This document shows positions 53,315-64,000 of a stretch of DNA of 64,000 nucleotides, one piece after another. The translations under genes and the position numbers were made by a program. The stretch spans positions 445,001 to 509,000 of the forward strand of contig JAYKKM010000376.1 in assembly GCA_035772405.1 (NCBI GenBank), in the 5' to 3' direction. Source of the DNA: Chrysogorgia sp. JL179-B06 (lineage: Eukaryota; Cnidaria; Anthozoa; Scleralcyonacea; Chrysogorgiidae). The stretch's first letter is position 1; each line of letters begins with the position of its first letter. The notes under the pieces are model-generated. The model ran no database searches. It was not told the DNA's origin and saw only the letters and a list, made by a program, of their open reading frames with translations.

Positions 53315-53940
53315 TTTACAGCAGCTGATCAACATGCAGGAATCAAAAATAAACTAATTGCCCGCCCCCTATTTTTTATTGAATTGAAGTTGTTTGACAT
53401 ACTCTGTTTTTTGGTGTGAACGAACGTTCAAGTAGAATATTATTTTAAAACAAATAACAATTCGCAACGTTAAACCATACCAAATGAAGGAGTGCTTGCC
53501 TTGATGATATTTGTCGTTGTATAGTTTGTGTCATGATTGTGTAAAAATTGTATAATACATGATCAATCACAAATTATACTAAACAAAGAACAGCAAGACA
53601 TCGCTGATCAAATGTCCGAAACAGTATCAAGAAAAAAGATCTCGCGTAGTCATGCGCATTTCACCTTTAGTCAAAATTAGACCCAGCCTGACTTGATGAA
53701 TTGTGGTTGAGACATGGACAGCATAATGAAGATCAGAAATGTAATATTGCACACAGTTTCAATACCCAAATGTCAGGATTTCGAAAACAATAATTTGCAT
53801 ACAATTGACAAGAGATAAAACAACACGGGGGATTAAAAGTTATTCACTGACAAGAAAAATATGTAAATATAACAATTAAGGTCATCATATTATCATGACA
53901 TATCTAAGAAGTGCAGAAATATTGGTTGCGAAAGCAGTTA
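53315..53940 (+). repeat. Dispersed repeat copy B (direct)
   Basis: Second direct copy of 50680-51345. It ends at a (TA)n run (53951-54066). Confidence 0.75.
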
Positions 53941-53949
53941 GACAGAAAG

Positions 53950-53950
<1 letters not shown>

Positions 53951-54043
<93 letters not shown>

Positions 54044-54066
54044 TATATATATATACATATATATTG
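53951..54066. repeat. (TA)n microsatellite between inverted repeat copies
   Basis: Separates copy B from inverted copy C. Confidence 0.95.
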
Positions 54067-54612
54067 CAAATCACTTCTACTTAAAACTGTGAACGTAGTA
54101 TAAAACCTGAAAACTGAGTTCATACTAAGCTCCCGGTGGTGACCTTTGTACTATCTATTAATCACTTAAACATTTAAGTTCGCATGCTAGTAACAGGCCA
54201 TGTTTGCGTTCACGGATGCGAGACAGAATTCTATAGTTATATAACACTTACAGTATGGTCTCCACTTTTTACTTTTAAACTGCATAATTATCTCAAATAT
54301 CATAAAAAATCATTTGTAATGTTTATTCTTTATACCAAGTCAATGTTGCATATGTTCTTAACTGCTTTCGTAGCCGATACTTCTGAACAGGTTATAGATA
54401 CTTCATGATAATGTGATAAGAATACGAATATAACTTTTGATCCCCCGTGTTGTTTTATCTCTTGTTAATTGCATGTAAATTACTGATTTTTGAAGCAAGC
54501 ATATGTTACGGAAAGCTGACATCTGGATATGGCAACTGTCCACCCAGTTTCCATATTACGATTCTGGTTTTCATTATGTTGGCCACAAAATTCATGAAGT
54601 TTGGCTGAGTCT

Positions 54613-54945
54613 AGCCTGTATACAGCCTGAATATACACCTGTAATACAGTCTGTGAAAACTCGCACGATAGCTTGTCCCCCGCTGAGCTACTCAGATCTG
54701 AGTAGTAGATTTTGATTGTTCAAATCACAACCCTTGACTTATTCCAGGTACAATTGGTTCTCTGGGAATTCTTGTGAGATCAAATAATCCAATCAAATAA
54801 ACAATTATGAATCATATGAGTATTAAACCACTCAAAATCTACAACTCAGATCTGAATAGCTCGGCGGGGGGTCAACAAGCTATCGTGCGAGTTTTCACCG
54901 ACTGTATTACAGTGTATATTCAGGCTGTACACAGGCTAGACTGAG
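54613..54945. mobile_element. MITE with ~110-bp arms
   Basis: GAGTCTAGCCTGTATACAGCC, ACTCGCACGATAGCTTGT and GAGCTACTCAGATCTGAGTA pair with the right arm. Confidence 0.8.
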
Positions 54946-54965
54946 TCTGATTTTGACTAAAGGTG

Positions 54966-55187
54966 CACAGTAAAAACAGATTTGTTAAAACAACCAATTT
55001 CTTCGGTTGTCTCAGACGCATCAATTGACCATTTGTTATGGGTTGAAACAGGTAAATTTATTGGTTGAAACAACCAAACTAAGGTCATTTTAACCAAAAT
55101 ATTTGGTTTATTTAACCATTCAAATTGGTTATGTGTATGAGACAACCTATCAAATTGGTTGTTTCAACCAATCTGTTTTTACAGTGT
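54966..55187. mobile_element. Short MITE CACAGTAAAAACAGATT
   Basis: Ends CACAGTAAAAACAGATTTGTT and the complement of AATCTGTTTTTACAGTG; interior rich in AACCAA/TTGGTT words. Confidence 0.75.
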
Positions 55188-55484
55188 GAAATGTGCATGT
55201 TTATACGTGAGAAACGTTTTCTTGTTGGTGTTCAGACATTTGTTCAGCGATGTCTTGCTGTTCTTTGTTTAGTATAATTTGTGATTGATCATGTATTATA
55301 CAATATTTATACAATTATGATATAAACTATACAACGAAAAAATCATCAAGGCAAGGACCCTTCATATGGTATAGTTTAACGTTGCGAATTGTTATTGGTT
55401 TTGAAAAAAAATTCTACTTGTATAGGTGATGGCAAACATTCATTCACACAAAATAACAGAATATGTTTATAACATATATAATTA

Positions 55485-55535
55485 CACTTATTCATATATA
55501 TATAAGAATATATATATGAATAAGTGTAATTTATT
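55485..55535. repeat. Palindrome ATTACACTTATTCATATATA
   Basis: Two 21-bp arms around TAAGA. Confidence 0.8.
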
Positions 55536-56571
55536 TTTGATTCCTGCAACTATATCAGCTGCTGTAAATTGCACGTCACGATACAAATATTTTCTCGAAG
55601 TTCTGGATTTTCAACCTATAGTTACCAAGCTCTTTCTGATATCGTACTCAGACAAACCAAGTCTAATTAGTAGTCCACAGAATAATCTCAACGTCGTCGT
55701 CCTTCTAAACAGGGAGCTGCGTGGAAGCATTTTTATGATCTATAATAGACGACGTCAACCGAAAATAGTTTCATTCTAATTTATCCTGAACACTAACTGC
55801 AATCACTGCAAATAAACGTGCATGTTAAGAATAAAAAATGTCTTAAAATATATGTTGAAAGAATTATTATATTAATTATCCCCTCGCGAGTGATAATCTC
55901 GACCGGCCAGAATGCAGTTCCCGCCATAAATTCCTGCGTAAAATCCAAGCGGATTCTAAATCCAGAAAGTAGTTGGTTTATGCATATATAAATATATGTA
56001 TTATATATATATATACGGTGTACGGTCGTTTTTGTTGCCATGATAACCAAAGGAAATGATGTTAAAGAATTACACTCGGGATAGTAGGTTAGGACACGGC
56101 TAATGATTAGGATGTATACGGGTTTCTGATTCCGACGTCCTGAATTTGCAACGTTTTTTGGGTTGGTTAAATTTGGCGTTTAGATTTAAATTGACGCCGG
56201 CGCGACAAACCGCCGTTGCCATATTCGGCACAAAATCAGTAATGTTTGCAGTAATGTTTGTTTTTTTTCATGCAGAAAATGTAGACTGTAGTGTTGACGG
56301 GCAAGCAAATTTTATTTTGAAATGTTCATCTATGGATCCTTTCGCATTGTCAGTTTTGAATTTGTTGATCACCAAAGAGAAATAAAGCTAAATAAATTAG
56401 TATTCTCAAACAAGGCTAATAGTACATTGTGAGTCTGTGTTGAGGGAAGGCCCTTTCATTTTATCGTGTATTCACTCCTTGACAATTTGATTAACTTCGA
56501 TGAAAGGCTTTCGCTCGAAAGTTTGAATAACCTCTTACACACTATTGCGGTAGTGCAACCATGGATGGTAC

Positions 56572-57121
56572 AAGACTGGATGGGAAACTATAAGATCACG
56601 TGTGACGTTTCCAGCGTGCTGATTGGTTAAGGCACCAGTTGATCGCGTGAAAACCTAGTTGAAAATCGTGACGTCACAAAATCTCCATAAATCGCAACTT
56701 TTAGCAATAATACAGCTAAAAATGATGGTCAAACTACCAAAAAATATAACAATGCCACTTTACGATGGAATATCCAACTACTATTACTAATTTTAGGCGA
56801 AAAGTTTCAAATTCAGACGGTGAAAAACGCGTCGCGAATTTCAACTAAAACAACGATAGTTTTTGCGACGCCAGTTTCTTCACAACAAAAAGAAAACAGC
56901 TGAAACAAGACGAACAACATTTACCTCGAACACTTAGCCGTGGCTTAAGCAGGTTTGTGAGACGATGAAACTTTTTGGAATCTCAATATAGCTACCTGAA
57001 TACGAAAATATGGAGAAGTCAAAGAGAAACTCAGCAAAATCTGCGTACTCGTGACATCTTCGTGATATCACGATTTTCAACTAGGTTTTCACGCTGACGT
57101 CAGCTAGTTTCCTATCCAGTC
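56572..57121. mobile_element. Inverted-repeat element AGACTGGATGGGAAACT
   Basis: Left AGACTGGATGGGAAACT and CGTGAAAACCTAGTTGAAAA; right side holds the complements (TTTTCAACTAGGTTTTCACG, AGTTTCCTATCCAGTCT). TIR about 90 bp, no transposase. Confidence 0.75.
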
Positions 57122-57224
57122 TTTTTATTATCCATGGTGCAACAACCTTTCATATATCTGTATTTATACACTGCCCCCTCCACAGTACGCAGTACTATAG
57201 TACTCTTCAAGAAAATAACCATGT

Positions 57225-57985
57225 TATAGAATAGAATAGAATAGAATAGAATAGAATAGAATAGAATAGAATAGAATAGAATAGAATAGAATAGAATAGA
57301 ATAGAATAGAATAGAATAGAATAGAATAGAATAGAATAGAATAGAATAGAATAGAATAGAATAGAATAGAATAGAATAGAATAGAATAGAATAGAATATA
57401 ATAGAATAGAATAGAATAGAATAGAATAGAATAGAATAGAATGGAATGGAATGGAATGGAATGGAATGGGATGGGAATGGAATGGAATGGAATGGAATTG
57501 AATAGAATAGAATAGAATAGAATAGAATAGAACAGAACAGAAAAGAATAGAATAGAATAGAATAGAATAGAATAGAATAGAATAGAATAGAATAGAATAG
57601 AATAGAATAGAATAGAACAGAACAGAACAGAACAGAACAGAACAGAAAAGAATAGAATAGAATAGAATAGAATAGAATAGAATAGAATAGAACAGAATAG
57701 AATAGAACAGAACAGAAAAGAATAGAATAGAATAGAATAGAATAGAATAGAATAGAATAGAAAAGAGTAGAGTAGAGTAGAGTAGAGTAGAGTGGAGTAG
57801 AGTAGAGTAGAGTAGGGTAGGGTAGGGTAGGGTAGGGTAGGGTAGGGTAGGTAGGGTAGGGTAGGGTAGGGTAGGGTAGGGTAGGGTAGGGTAGGGTAGG
57901 GTAGGGTAGGGTAGGGTAGGGTAGGGTAGGGTAGGGTAGGGTAGGGTAGGGTAGGGTAGATAGTAGAGTAGAGTAGAGTAGAGTA
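57225..57985. repeat. Pentanucleotide array (AGAAT)n grading into (GGGTA)n
   Basis: About 760 bp. Plus-strand units change left to right: TAGAA, patches of TGGAA and CAGAA, then TAGAG, then GTAGG. Period 5 makes all three minus frames open for 266-297 codons; these are not genes. Confidence 0.95.
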
Positions 57986-58079
57986 AAAAAAAAAGAAAAT
58001 AACATGACATGACAATAAATACATATATACTATACTATAGTTAATCAGTTAATGGATAAGATTGTTATAAATATTTAAA

Positions 58080-58740
58080 GTTATTGATCTCAGTGAAATC
58101 AATTTTTCTGATCATGGTTTTGAAAGACTTGAGTGTTTCGGTTATTCGTATAGTATCAGATAAAGAATTCCATAGTTTCATAGTCTCATATCTAAAAGAG
58201 TGTAGACCATAAGTTGTCGTGTTTACTTTAGGTATCTCCAATTTGTCTTTGCCTCGTAAATTCTTTAAGTTCAGTCTCTTTTTTACAAGTTCTCTTATGT
58301 ATTTTGGAGCCAGGTTGTTGAGAGCTCTATATACAACAATACAAGAGTCTTGATTTCTTCTACTTACCAGGTTGGACTTACTTAATTTTTGTAGAAGATC
58401 TTGATAAGAAGACTTTTGTCGTTAAAGACAAATCTTAAAGCACGATCGTTCAGTTTTTCGAGTTTATCCCTATTTCTCTTCCCACAAAATTGCCAAGTTT
58501 CAGAGCAATAAATGAAGTGAGGAAATATAAAAGTCCAATATAGGGTTTTCTTAGTGGTAATTGGAAGAATCTTTTTCATTCGACTCAATACACCAAGTTG
58601 TTTACTGATTTTCTTACATATTTTGGTTACGTGTTCGTTAAATTTGAAACCGTCGTCGACCTCAACACCAAGTAATGTCATTGCATGATGCAACAATTGG
58701 CAAAATGTTGTCTTGAAGTGTTATTATGTTCGTAGTATTG
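58080..58740 (-). pseudogene. CR1/Jockey-type LINE, C-terminal tail of the polyprotein
   Basis: 58696-58382 encodes LLGVEVDDGFKFNEHVTKIC and LPITTKKTLYWTFIFPHFIYC. After a frame break near 58385 the minus strand continues with SNLVSRRNQDSCIVVYRAL, LAPKYIRELV and SFRYETMKLWNSLSDTIR. This is the conserved region after the RT domain in Jockey/CR1-group LINEs. Confidence 0.8.
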
Positions 58741-58886
58741 TTCAGAATTGTTTAGATATATTTTAAAATACTTAACAATAACAGAGAGATTTATGCTATA
58801 TACCATTAGAAACCCTTGAAAATTTACAATTGTGGTGCAAGTTTGAAATTTGAAGTGTGTTACGATTTAAATGTTTAGAATTTGGA

Positions 58887-59016
58887 AAAATTATAATTTT
58901 TGTATATTGCTCAGAAATCCTTTGAAACATTGTGAAATACTTAACAGAGATCTCTCTGTTAAGTATTTCACAATGTTTCAAAGGATTTCTGAGCAATATA
59001 CAAAAATTATAATTTT
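58887..59016. repeat. Perfect 64-bp palindrome
   Basis: Arms 58887-58950 and 58953-59016 around TC. Flanked by a direct repeat of CACAATTGTGGTGCAAGTTTG (with a small change) at about 58828 and 59060. Confidence 0.9.
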
Positions 59017-59689
59017 GCTAATCTATGCTAAATATACCATTAGAAAGCCATTGAATAATCACAATTGTGGTGCAAGTTTGAATTTTGTAGCTACCATGAA
59101 ACAATTTAAAAATTTGTAACTGTGTAATGTTTTCAATATTTAGAATTTTCAAAAGATATAATTTTGACACATAATTTGATGAGGTTGGATTAAATTCATG
59201 CAGTTGTGAGGTGAAAGGCACTCTGAAAAGAAAGTTAAAAATTAAGCACAAGATCGGACAGAGAGTAATGGTATATGTGATGTTGGTTTGGTTTTAGAAG
59301 TGTTGTTATCATAATTTTTATGTATAAATTTAACTTCCCAACATTTGGCATTATTCAAAGGATTTCTCTCGGTTGTCAATTAGTTATATAATTTTTGTTT
59401 TCATAGAATTAAAATGCATGCGGTAAACAAAGTCCCAAGTGAATCAGCTCAGGCGATACGTGGACAATTGTTAATCTCAAATCCTCAGAAAATGTCCCAG
59501 ACACTGCAGGGCTCGAACATGTAACTTTCTTATTGCCTGTGATCGGACATGCTCAAATATCAAGACTCTTATGGAGAGCGAATCAGAATGTTACAATGAT
59601 GTACTGGTTTGATTACTATATGCACTACTATATGCACGTACTAGGTGTACGTGGTGTTGAATAAAGCGAATTGGACTACAGGAAAAAAA

Positions 59690-60390
59690 TACTCGGTGTT
59701 CGTAGTATAAAATGTACCCCCACATTTGCAGTCTCGAACCTGGAAGTATGAAACGTCCAGAAATCATTATTCTGAAATCAGGAAACTCCTGTTCCTGTCG
59801 GACATTGATTTTTGTATCTCCCTAATTGTTTATTCTACAAGGCTAGGTTATACGTGGTTTCAAAGGCAGCGAATTGTAATACGGCTAAGAAATACTGGGC
59901 ATTCGTAGTATATCGTAGTATAAAATGTACGTCTATATTTGAAGTCTCGAACTTGGATGAACGAAACGTGTAGAAATCATTATGAAATCCGAATACTCCT
60001 GTTCCTGTCGGACATTGATTTTTGTATCTCGCTAATTGATAATTGTACAAGGCTAGGTTATACGTGGTTTCAAAGGCAGCGAATTGTAATACGGCTAAGA
60101 AATACTTGGCATTCGTAGTATATCGTAGTATAAAATGTAGGTCTATATTTGCAGTCTCGAAGTTGGAATTACGAAACGTCCAGAAATCATTATTTTGAAA
60201 TCCGAATACTCCTGTTCCTGTCGGACAAACATTGATATATTATGAAACGTCCAGAAATCATTATTCTGAAATCAGAAAACTCCTGTTCCTGCCAGACATT
60301 GATTTTTGTGTCTCAATAATTGGTTATTGTAAAAGGTTTGGTGTTAAGTGGTGTTAAATCCAGCGAATTGGACTACATGGAAAAATGACT
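59690..60390. repeat. ~200-bp satellite, left block
   Basis: Three to four imperfect units containing TATAAAATGTACGTCTATATT, GTCTCGAACTTGGAAGTA, AATCATTATTCTGAAATC and CTCCTGTTCCTGTCGGACAT. Units start near 59700, 59920 and 60130. Confidence 0.8.
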
Positions 60391-60867
60391 CGGTGTTTTT
60401 CGGGGCCGGATTTAAAGATGTGGAGACCCTGGGCAGCCTTTAGTAGTGGAGGCCCCCCTCAATCTTAGAATACTAAAATGATGACAAAACATATTTACAG
60501 TCACCCATAAAGTATATTTTTCAAGTACAAATAATCTGAATAAAAATGTACATGTATAAACATCATGATAAATCTACATAAGAATCTGGTTCCTACTTCC
60601 TATGTTTCAAGTGTAAAGAATCTGAATAAGCTAACAGTAGATCTATAAACTGGAAATACATCATGATCAATCTATAAGATTATAAGAGTCTGGGAAGTTC
60701 CTATATGTTTCAATCATAACGAATTTGAATAAGGAAGCAGAACATCATGATGAAACTATAAGAATCTACGGTGAGGTTTTCAAGTATGAAGAATCTGAAT
60801 AGTCTAGTGAAAAAGCAAGCAGATCAATCATGATCAATCATAAGTACGGTAACTACTAATTAATACC

Positions 60868-62470
60868 GATATTTACAGACCACCGATGAAACCACCAGGC
60901 ACTTTACGAGACTTGGCCCTTGAAAAGTCTTGGATCAATTTGTTGAAGTCAATCTCTCTGAGAATGTCACATTCAATGCTCATCAAGGCCAGGTGACTGA
61001 GCCTACCATGACACATCGTAGTACGTAGTATGTTCTTGATGAACTTCAATTTACTGAATGAAAGTTCTCCAGAACAGTTTGTCTTCTTGTGATCGTCCAT
61101 AATCCAATGGATTGAGGCGCACATTTCGTCGACGATTGCGTGTCTGCACATAATCATCAGTCCCATAATCTCCTTTCCCTTCTCCCCATAAACATGAAAG
61201 CAATCTCGTTTTTCCCGTGAAAAACATTTCAAGGACTTCAGCATTGCTACTGCAGCTGAGTTAAGATCAAATTTAGAAACCCTCTTTGGCACAGATGCAC
61301 GACAGATTCCACAGTCTTCAGTGAGTCTGTAAGAGTTTCATAACGATGTGTGGAAACTGTGAAGAACACATAAATTGCCTCGAGGAAGTCAAAAAATACC
61401 ACAGCTGCTTGACAACATTATTCAGCTGCTGCTTGTCCAACAAGGTTAAGTGAATGTCCAGCACAGGGTATCCAAACTGCATGATGGTTTTCAGCTGCCA
61501 CTTTAGCTTGAATAGCATTGTATCTCCCACTCATTGCTGAGGCGTTGTCATATGACTGCCCACGACAATTGTCAATGTCATGGTCTGCAAGGAATTTCGT
61601 CAATCCTTCAAACATTTCTTGAGCCTTGATTTCGCAAGAATGTATCTGAAGATCAGAGTTAGTTGATCAATATGACCTTCATGAGGCGTGGAATCAAGAG
61701 AAACTGAATAGTATTTGGACAGTTTTATGCGCGAAATTATTTCATTCAGAACTTGATTGCCCAATTCCCAGTCTGGTGGAAGACAAATAGTTTGTATGAC
61801 CTCTGCCACGATTTCCATGATTCTGGATGTGTTGTCTGAGGAAATTATCATATTCAGCCAAAAGCTCCAGTATTCCCAAGTAATTTCCATTATGAGGAGA
61901 ACCAAATGTTTCTTTATCTCCACGAAGAGCTAGGCCTCGTTCACATGCAAATTTAAGCACATTGACCAGTCGCTTTAGAACACTGTGTCAATATTGCTCA
62001 ATTCGATCCGCTTCCAGTGGCGTAACAGGCGGGTGTCAAGTTACGGGGGGCCCCCGAGCCTTGGGACCCCCAGCAAAATGACCATAAAAAATTTGATGGT
62101 ACATTTCCAGGGAATTGAATAACGAAAAACAGAAAAGCAGTTATTTAATGGATCTAGTTAGTTATTCATGTGGTTATTATTAAAGTTAAGCATACAGTTG
62201 TACACTTGTACTTTATGCGAATGGTATGTAGAACGGGTATGGTAATGTAATATAGCTTATTCCGAAATCAACATATATGTAAGTGAAGATTGCGATTGTG
62301 TCGACAGAAATACAGCCTATTATTTAGTGGCCCAGGGAGGAGTGGCCGATTGACGGGGGGCCTCCAGAGGTTGCGTTACGCCACTGTCCGCTTCTTGTAC
62401 AAGTTCAAAGTCTACACGTCCAGCTTTATTTGCACGACTTGCTGCTGACAAAACTGCTGCAAAACTGAGT
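60868..62470 (-). pseudogene. hAT-family (ZMYM1-like) transposase, broken
   Basis: Minus-strand order: 62470-62395 (SRANKAGRVDFELVQEADRI), interrupted by 62015-62386, then LVNVLKFACERGLALRGD and GNYLGILELLAEYDNF (61960-61850), SKYYSVSLDSTPHEGH, DNCRGQSYDNASAMSGRYN and VWIPCAGHSLNLVGQAA (61570-61430), and GELSFSKLKFIKNILRTTM and RLSHLALMSIE (61065-60955, hAT dimerisation region). A stop lies in IEQY*HSVLKR and several frame changes occur. ZMYM1-type proteins are domesticated or active hAT transposases. Confidence 0.8.
62015..62386. mobile_element. 372-bp hAT MITE with 8-bp duplication
   Basis: Ends CAGTGGCGTAAC and its complement. The duplication TCCGCTTC is at 62007-62014 and 62387-62394, the 8-bp length typical of hAT. 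It interrupts the ZMYM1-like reading frame; removing it and one duplication restores continuity. Confidence 0.9.
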
Positions 62471-62590
62471 ACTGAAAATATGAAAAAAAGTATGAAAATT
62501 GAAAAAAATATGAAAAAAAATATGAAATATGAAAAAAATATGAAATATGAAAAAAATATGAAATATGAAAAAAAATATGAAAACTGAGTA
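62470..62590. repeat. (TATGAAAAAA)n-like low-complexity tract
   Basis: Repeats of ATGAAAAAAATATGAA. Confidence 0.85.
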
Positions 62591-64000
62591 TTAGATCTGT
62601 TCCTTTCGAACATTGAATTTTGTATCTCGCTAATTGGTAATTGTACAAGATTAGGTGATACATCGTGTCACATGAAGCCAGCGAATTGGACTACATTGTA
62701 TAAATTACTATAAAATGTACGTCTATATTTATAGTCTCGAACTTGGAAGTATGAAGCGTTCAGATGTTCCTCTCGGACATTGATTTTTGTATCTCGCTAA
62801 TTGATTATTGTACAATATTAAGTGATACATGCTATCAAAGCCAGGGAAATGGACTACAGGGAAAAAATACTCGACATTCGTAGTATAAAATGTACGTCTA
62901 TAGTTACATTCTCGAACTTGGAAGTACAAAACGTCCAGAAATCATTATTCTGAAATCAGAATACTCCTGTTCCTGTAGGATATTGAATTTTGTATCTTGC
63001 TAATTGGTAAATATACAAGGTTAGGTGATACGTGGTTTCAAAGCCAACGAATTGGACTACAGCGAAAAAGTACTAGACATTCGCAAAAGGAAATGTCCGT
63101 CTATATATTGCAGTCTCGAACTTGGAAGTACGAAACGCCCATAAATCATTATTCTGAAATCCGAATACTCCTGTTCCTGTAGGTATTACTCCTGTTATAT
63201 TATGTAGTTATTACTCCTGGAATACTCCTGTTCCTGTTAGTTGGTGTGATAATCGTCCGATTTTTACCGACTTAATAAAATGTAGAAAATGTAGTATTGA
63301 TATTTTTATCTTGCTAATTGGTTGTTGTACAAAGTTAGGTGATACGTAGTGTCAATGCCAAGGAATTGGACTACAGGGAAAAAATACGCCGCATTCGTAT
63401 TATAAAATGTATATCTATATTTGCAGTCTCGAACTTGGAAGTACGAAACGCCCATAAATCAATAATTATGAAATCCGAATACTCATGTTTCTATCGGACA
63501 TTGATTTTTGTATCGTGCTAATTGATAATTTTACAAGGTTCGGTGATACGTGGTGTCAAAGCCACCGAATTGGACTATAAAATGTACGTCTATATTTCCA
63601 TTCTCGAACTTGGAAGTACAAATTAACGTCCAGAATCATTATTCTGAAATCCGAATACTCCTATTCCTCTCGGACATTGATTTTTGCATCTCACTAATTG
63701 ATTATTGTTCAAGGTTAGGTGTACGTGGCGTCAAATACAGCGAATTGAACTACAGGAAAAAAAATACGCCGCATTCGAAGTATATAATGTACGTCTATAT
63801 TTGCAGTCTCTAACTTGGAAGTATAAAACGTCCAAAAATCATTATTCTGAAATTCGAATACTCCTGTTCCTCTCGGACATTTATTTTTGTATCTCGCTCA
63901 TTGATTATTGTACAAGGTTAGGTGTACGTGATGTCAAATACTGCGAATTGAACTACAGGGAAAAATACGCCGCATTCGAAGTATATAATGTACGTCTATA
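62590..64000. repeat. ~200-bp satellite, right block, reaching the window edge
   Basis: At least six further imperfect units of the satellite at 59690-60390, starting near 62700, 62880, 63090, 63400, 63570 and 63780. Short frames here are accidents of the repeat. Confidence 0.85.

Larger units (their letters stand above)
54340..55420 (-). repeat. Dispersed repeat copy C (inverted, split by two MITEs)
   Basis: 54345-54520 and 55190-55420 are complements of parts of copy A. Between them two MITEs (54613-54945, 54966-55187) have inserted. Confidence 0.7.
60405..62585 (-). mobile_element. hAT transposon remnant (ZMYM1/Zaphod-like) inside the satellite
   Basis: Starts with GGGGCCGGATTTAAAGATG, a typical hAT/Zaphod-like terminus, and contains a minus-strand transposase. 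It divides the satellite into two blocks. The right end is hidden in an A-rich (TATGAAAAAA)n stretch. Confidence 0.65.

Noticed and set aside
57112..58024. Three open frames of 266-297 codons on the minus strand
   Set aside because: They are the pentanucleotide array read in three phases (YPTLP, LFYSI repeats); a period of five keeps all frames open.

Overview
This window is nuclear DNA from an animal. It is AT-rich, the real coding sequence is split into short exons with GT/AG borders, and most of the rest is transposon remnants, MITEs and (TA)n microsatellites. The element mix (Penelope-like elements with GIY-YIG domains and hammerhead ribozymes, R4/Dong-like LINEs in AAT repeats, PIF/Harbinger, ZMYM1-type hAT) suggests a marine invertebrate, perhaps a cnidarian. 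That assignment is inference.

One host gene dominates. On the minus strand I could assemble an ADAMTS-like (reprolysin, M12B) metalloprotease by hand. Its exons run from a signal-peptide exon at 43581-43530, through propeptide exons (36116-35809, 35204 to about 35039), the catalytic domain (34257-34094, 33458-33372, 17833-17709, a 14-nt microexon 17100-17087, 7009-6904, 5123-4989), to the start of the disintegrin-like/Cys-rich region (2359-2209). The splice phases agree at every junction except 35.0/34.3 kb, where the exact borders are uncertain. The assembled protein has the complete zinc site HENFHNLGYGHD, formed across an exon junction, and a Met-turn. The 3' end of the gene lies beyond the left edge of the window. 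A second signal-peptide exon with the same phase sits at 49069-49021.

The introns hold nearly everything else. 0.8-1.9 kb: (TA)n and Penelope-type palindromic tails with hammerhead motifs. 3-4.5 kb: MITEs. 7.25-10.1 kb: an integrase-type DNA transposon (6-bp duplication) nested in a MITE. 10.35-15.95 kb: a 5.6-kb element with 1.4-kb terminal inverted repeats, each carrying a tRNA-like gene, around a RING-type protein. 18.4-25.5 kb: two tandem R4/Dong-like LINEs in (AAT)n. 26.6-30.6 kb: a CR1/L2-like LINE whose reverse transcriptase is interrupted just after YADD by a 33-bp minisatellite. 30.9-36 kb: MITEs with clean target duplications. 36.2-38.3 kb: LINE and Penelope fragments.

Beyond the main signal exon: MITEs and a PIF/Harbinger element (38.7-45.6 kb), a Penelope GIY-YIG fragment (48.2-49 kb), a repeat family present three times (50.7-55.4 kb), a pentanucleotide array (57.2-58 kb), another LINE 3' end (58.1-58.7 kb), and a ~200-bp satellite interrupted by a decayed hAT transposon that itself holds a smaller hAT insertion (59.7-64 kb). 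Apart from the metalloprotease I found no intact protein-coding gene.
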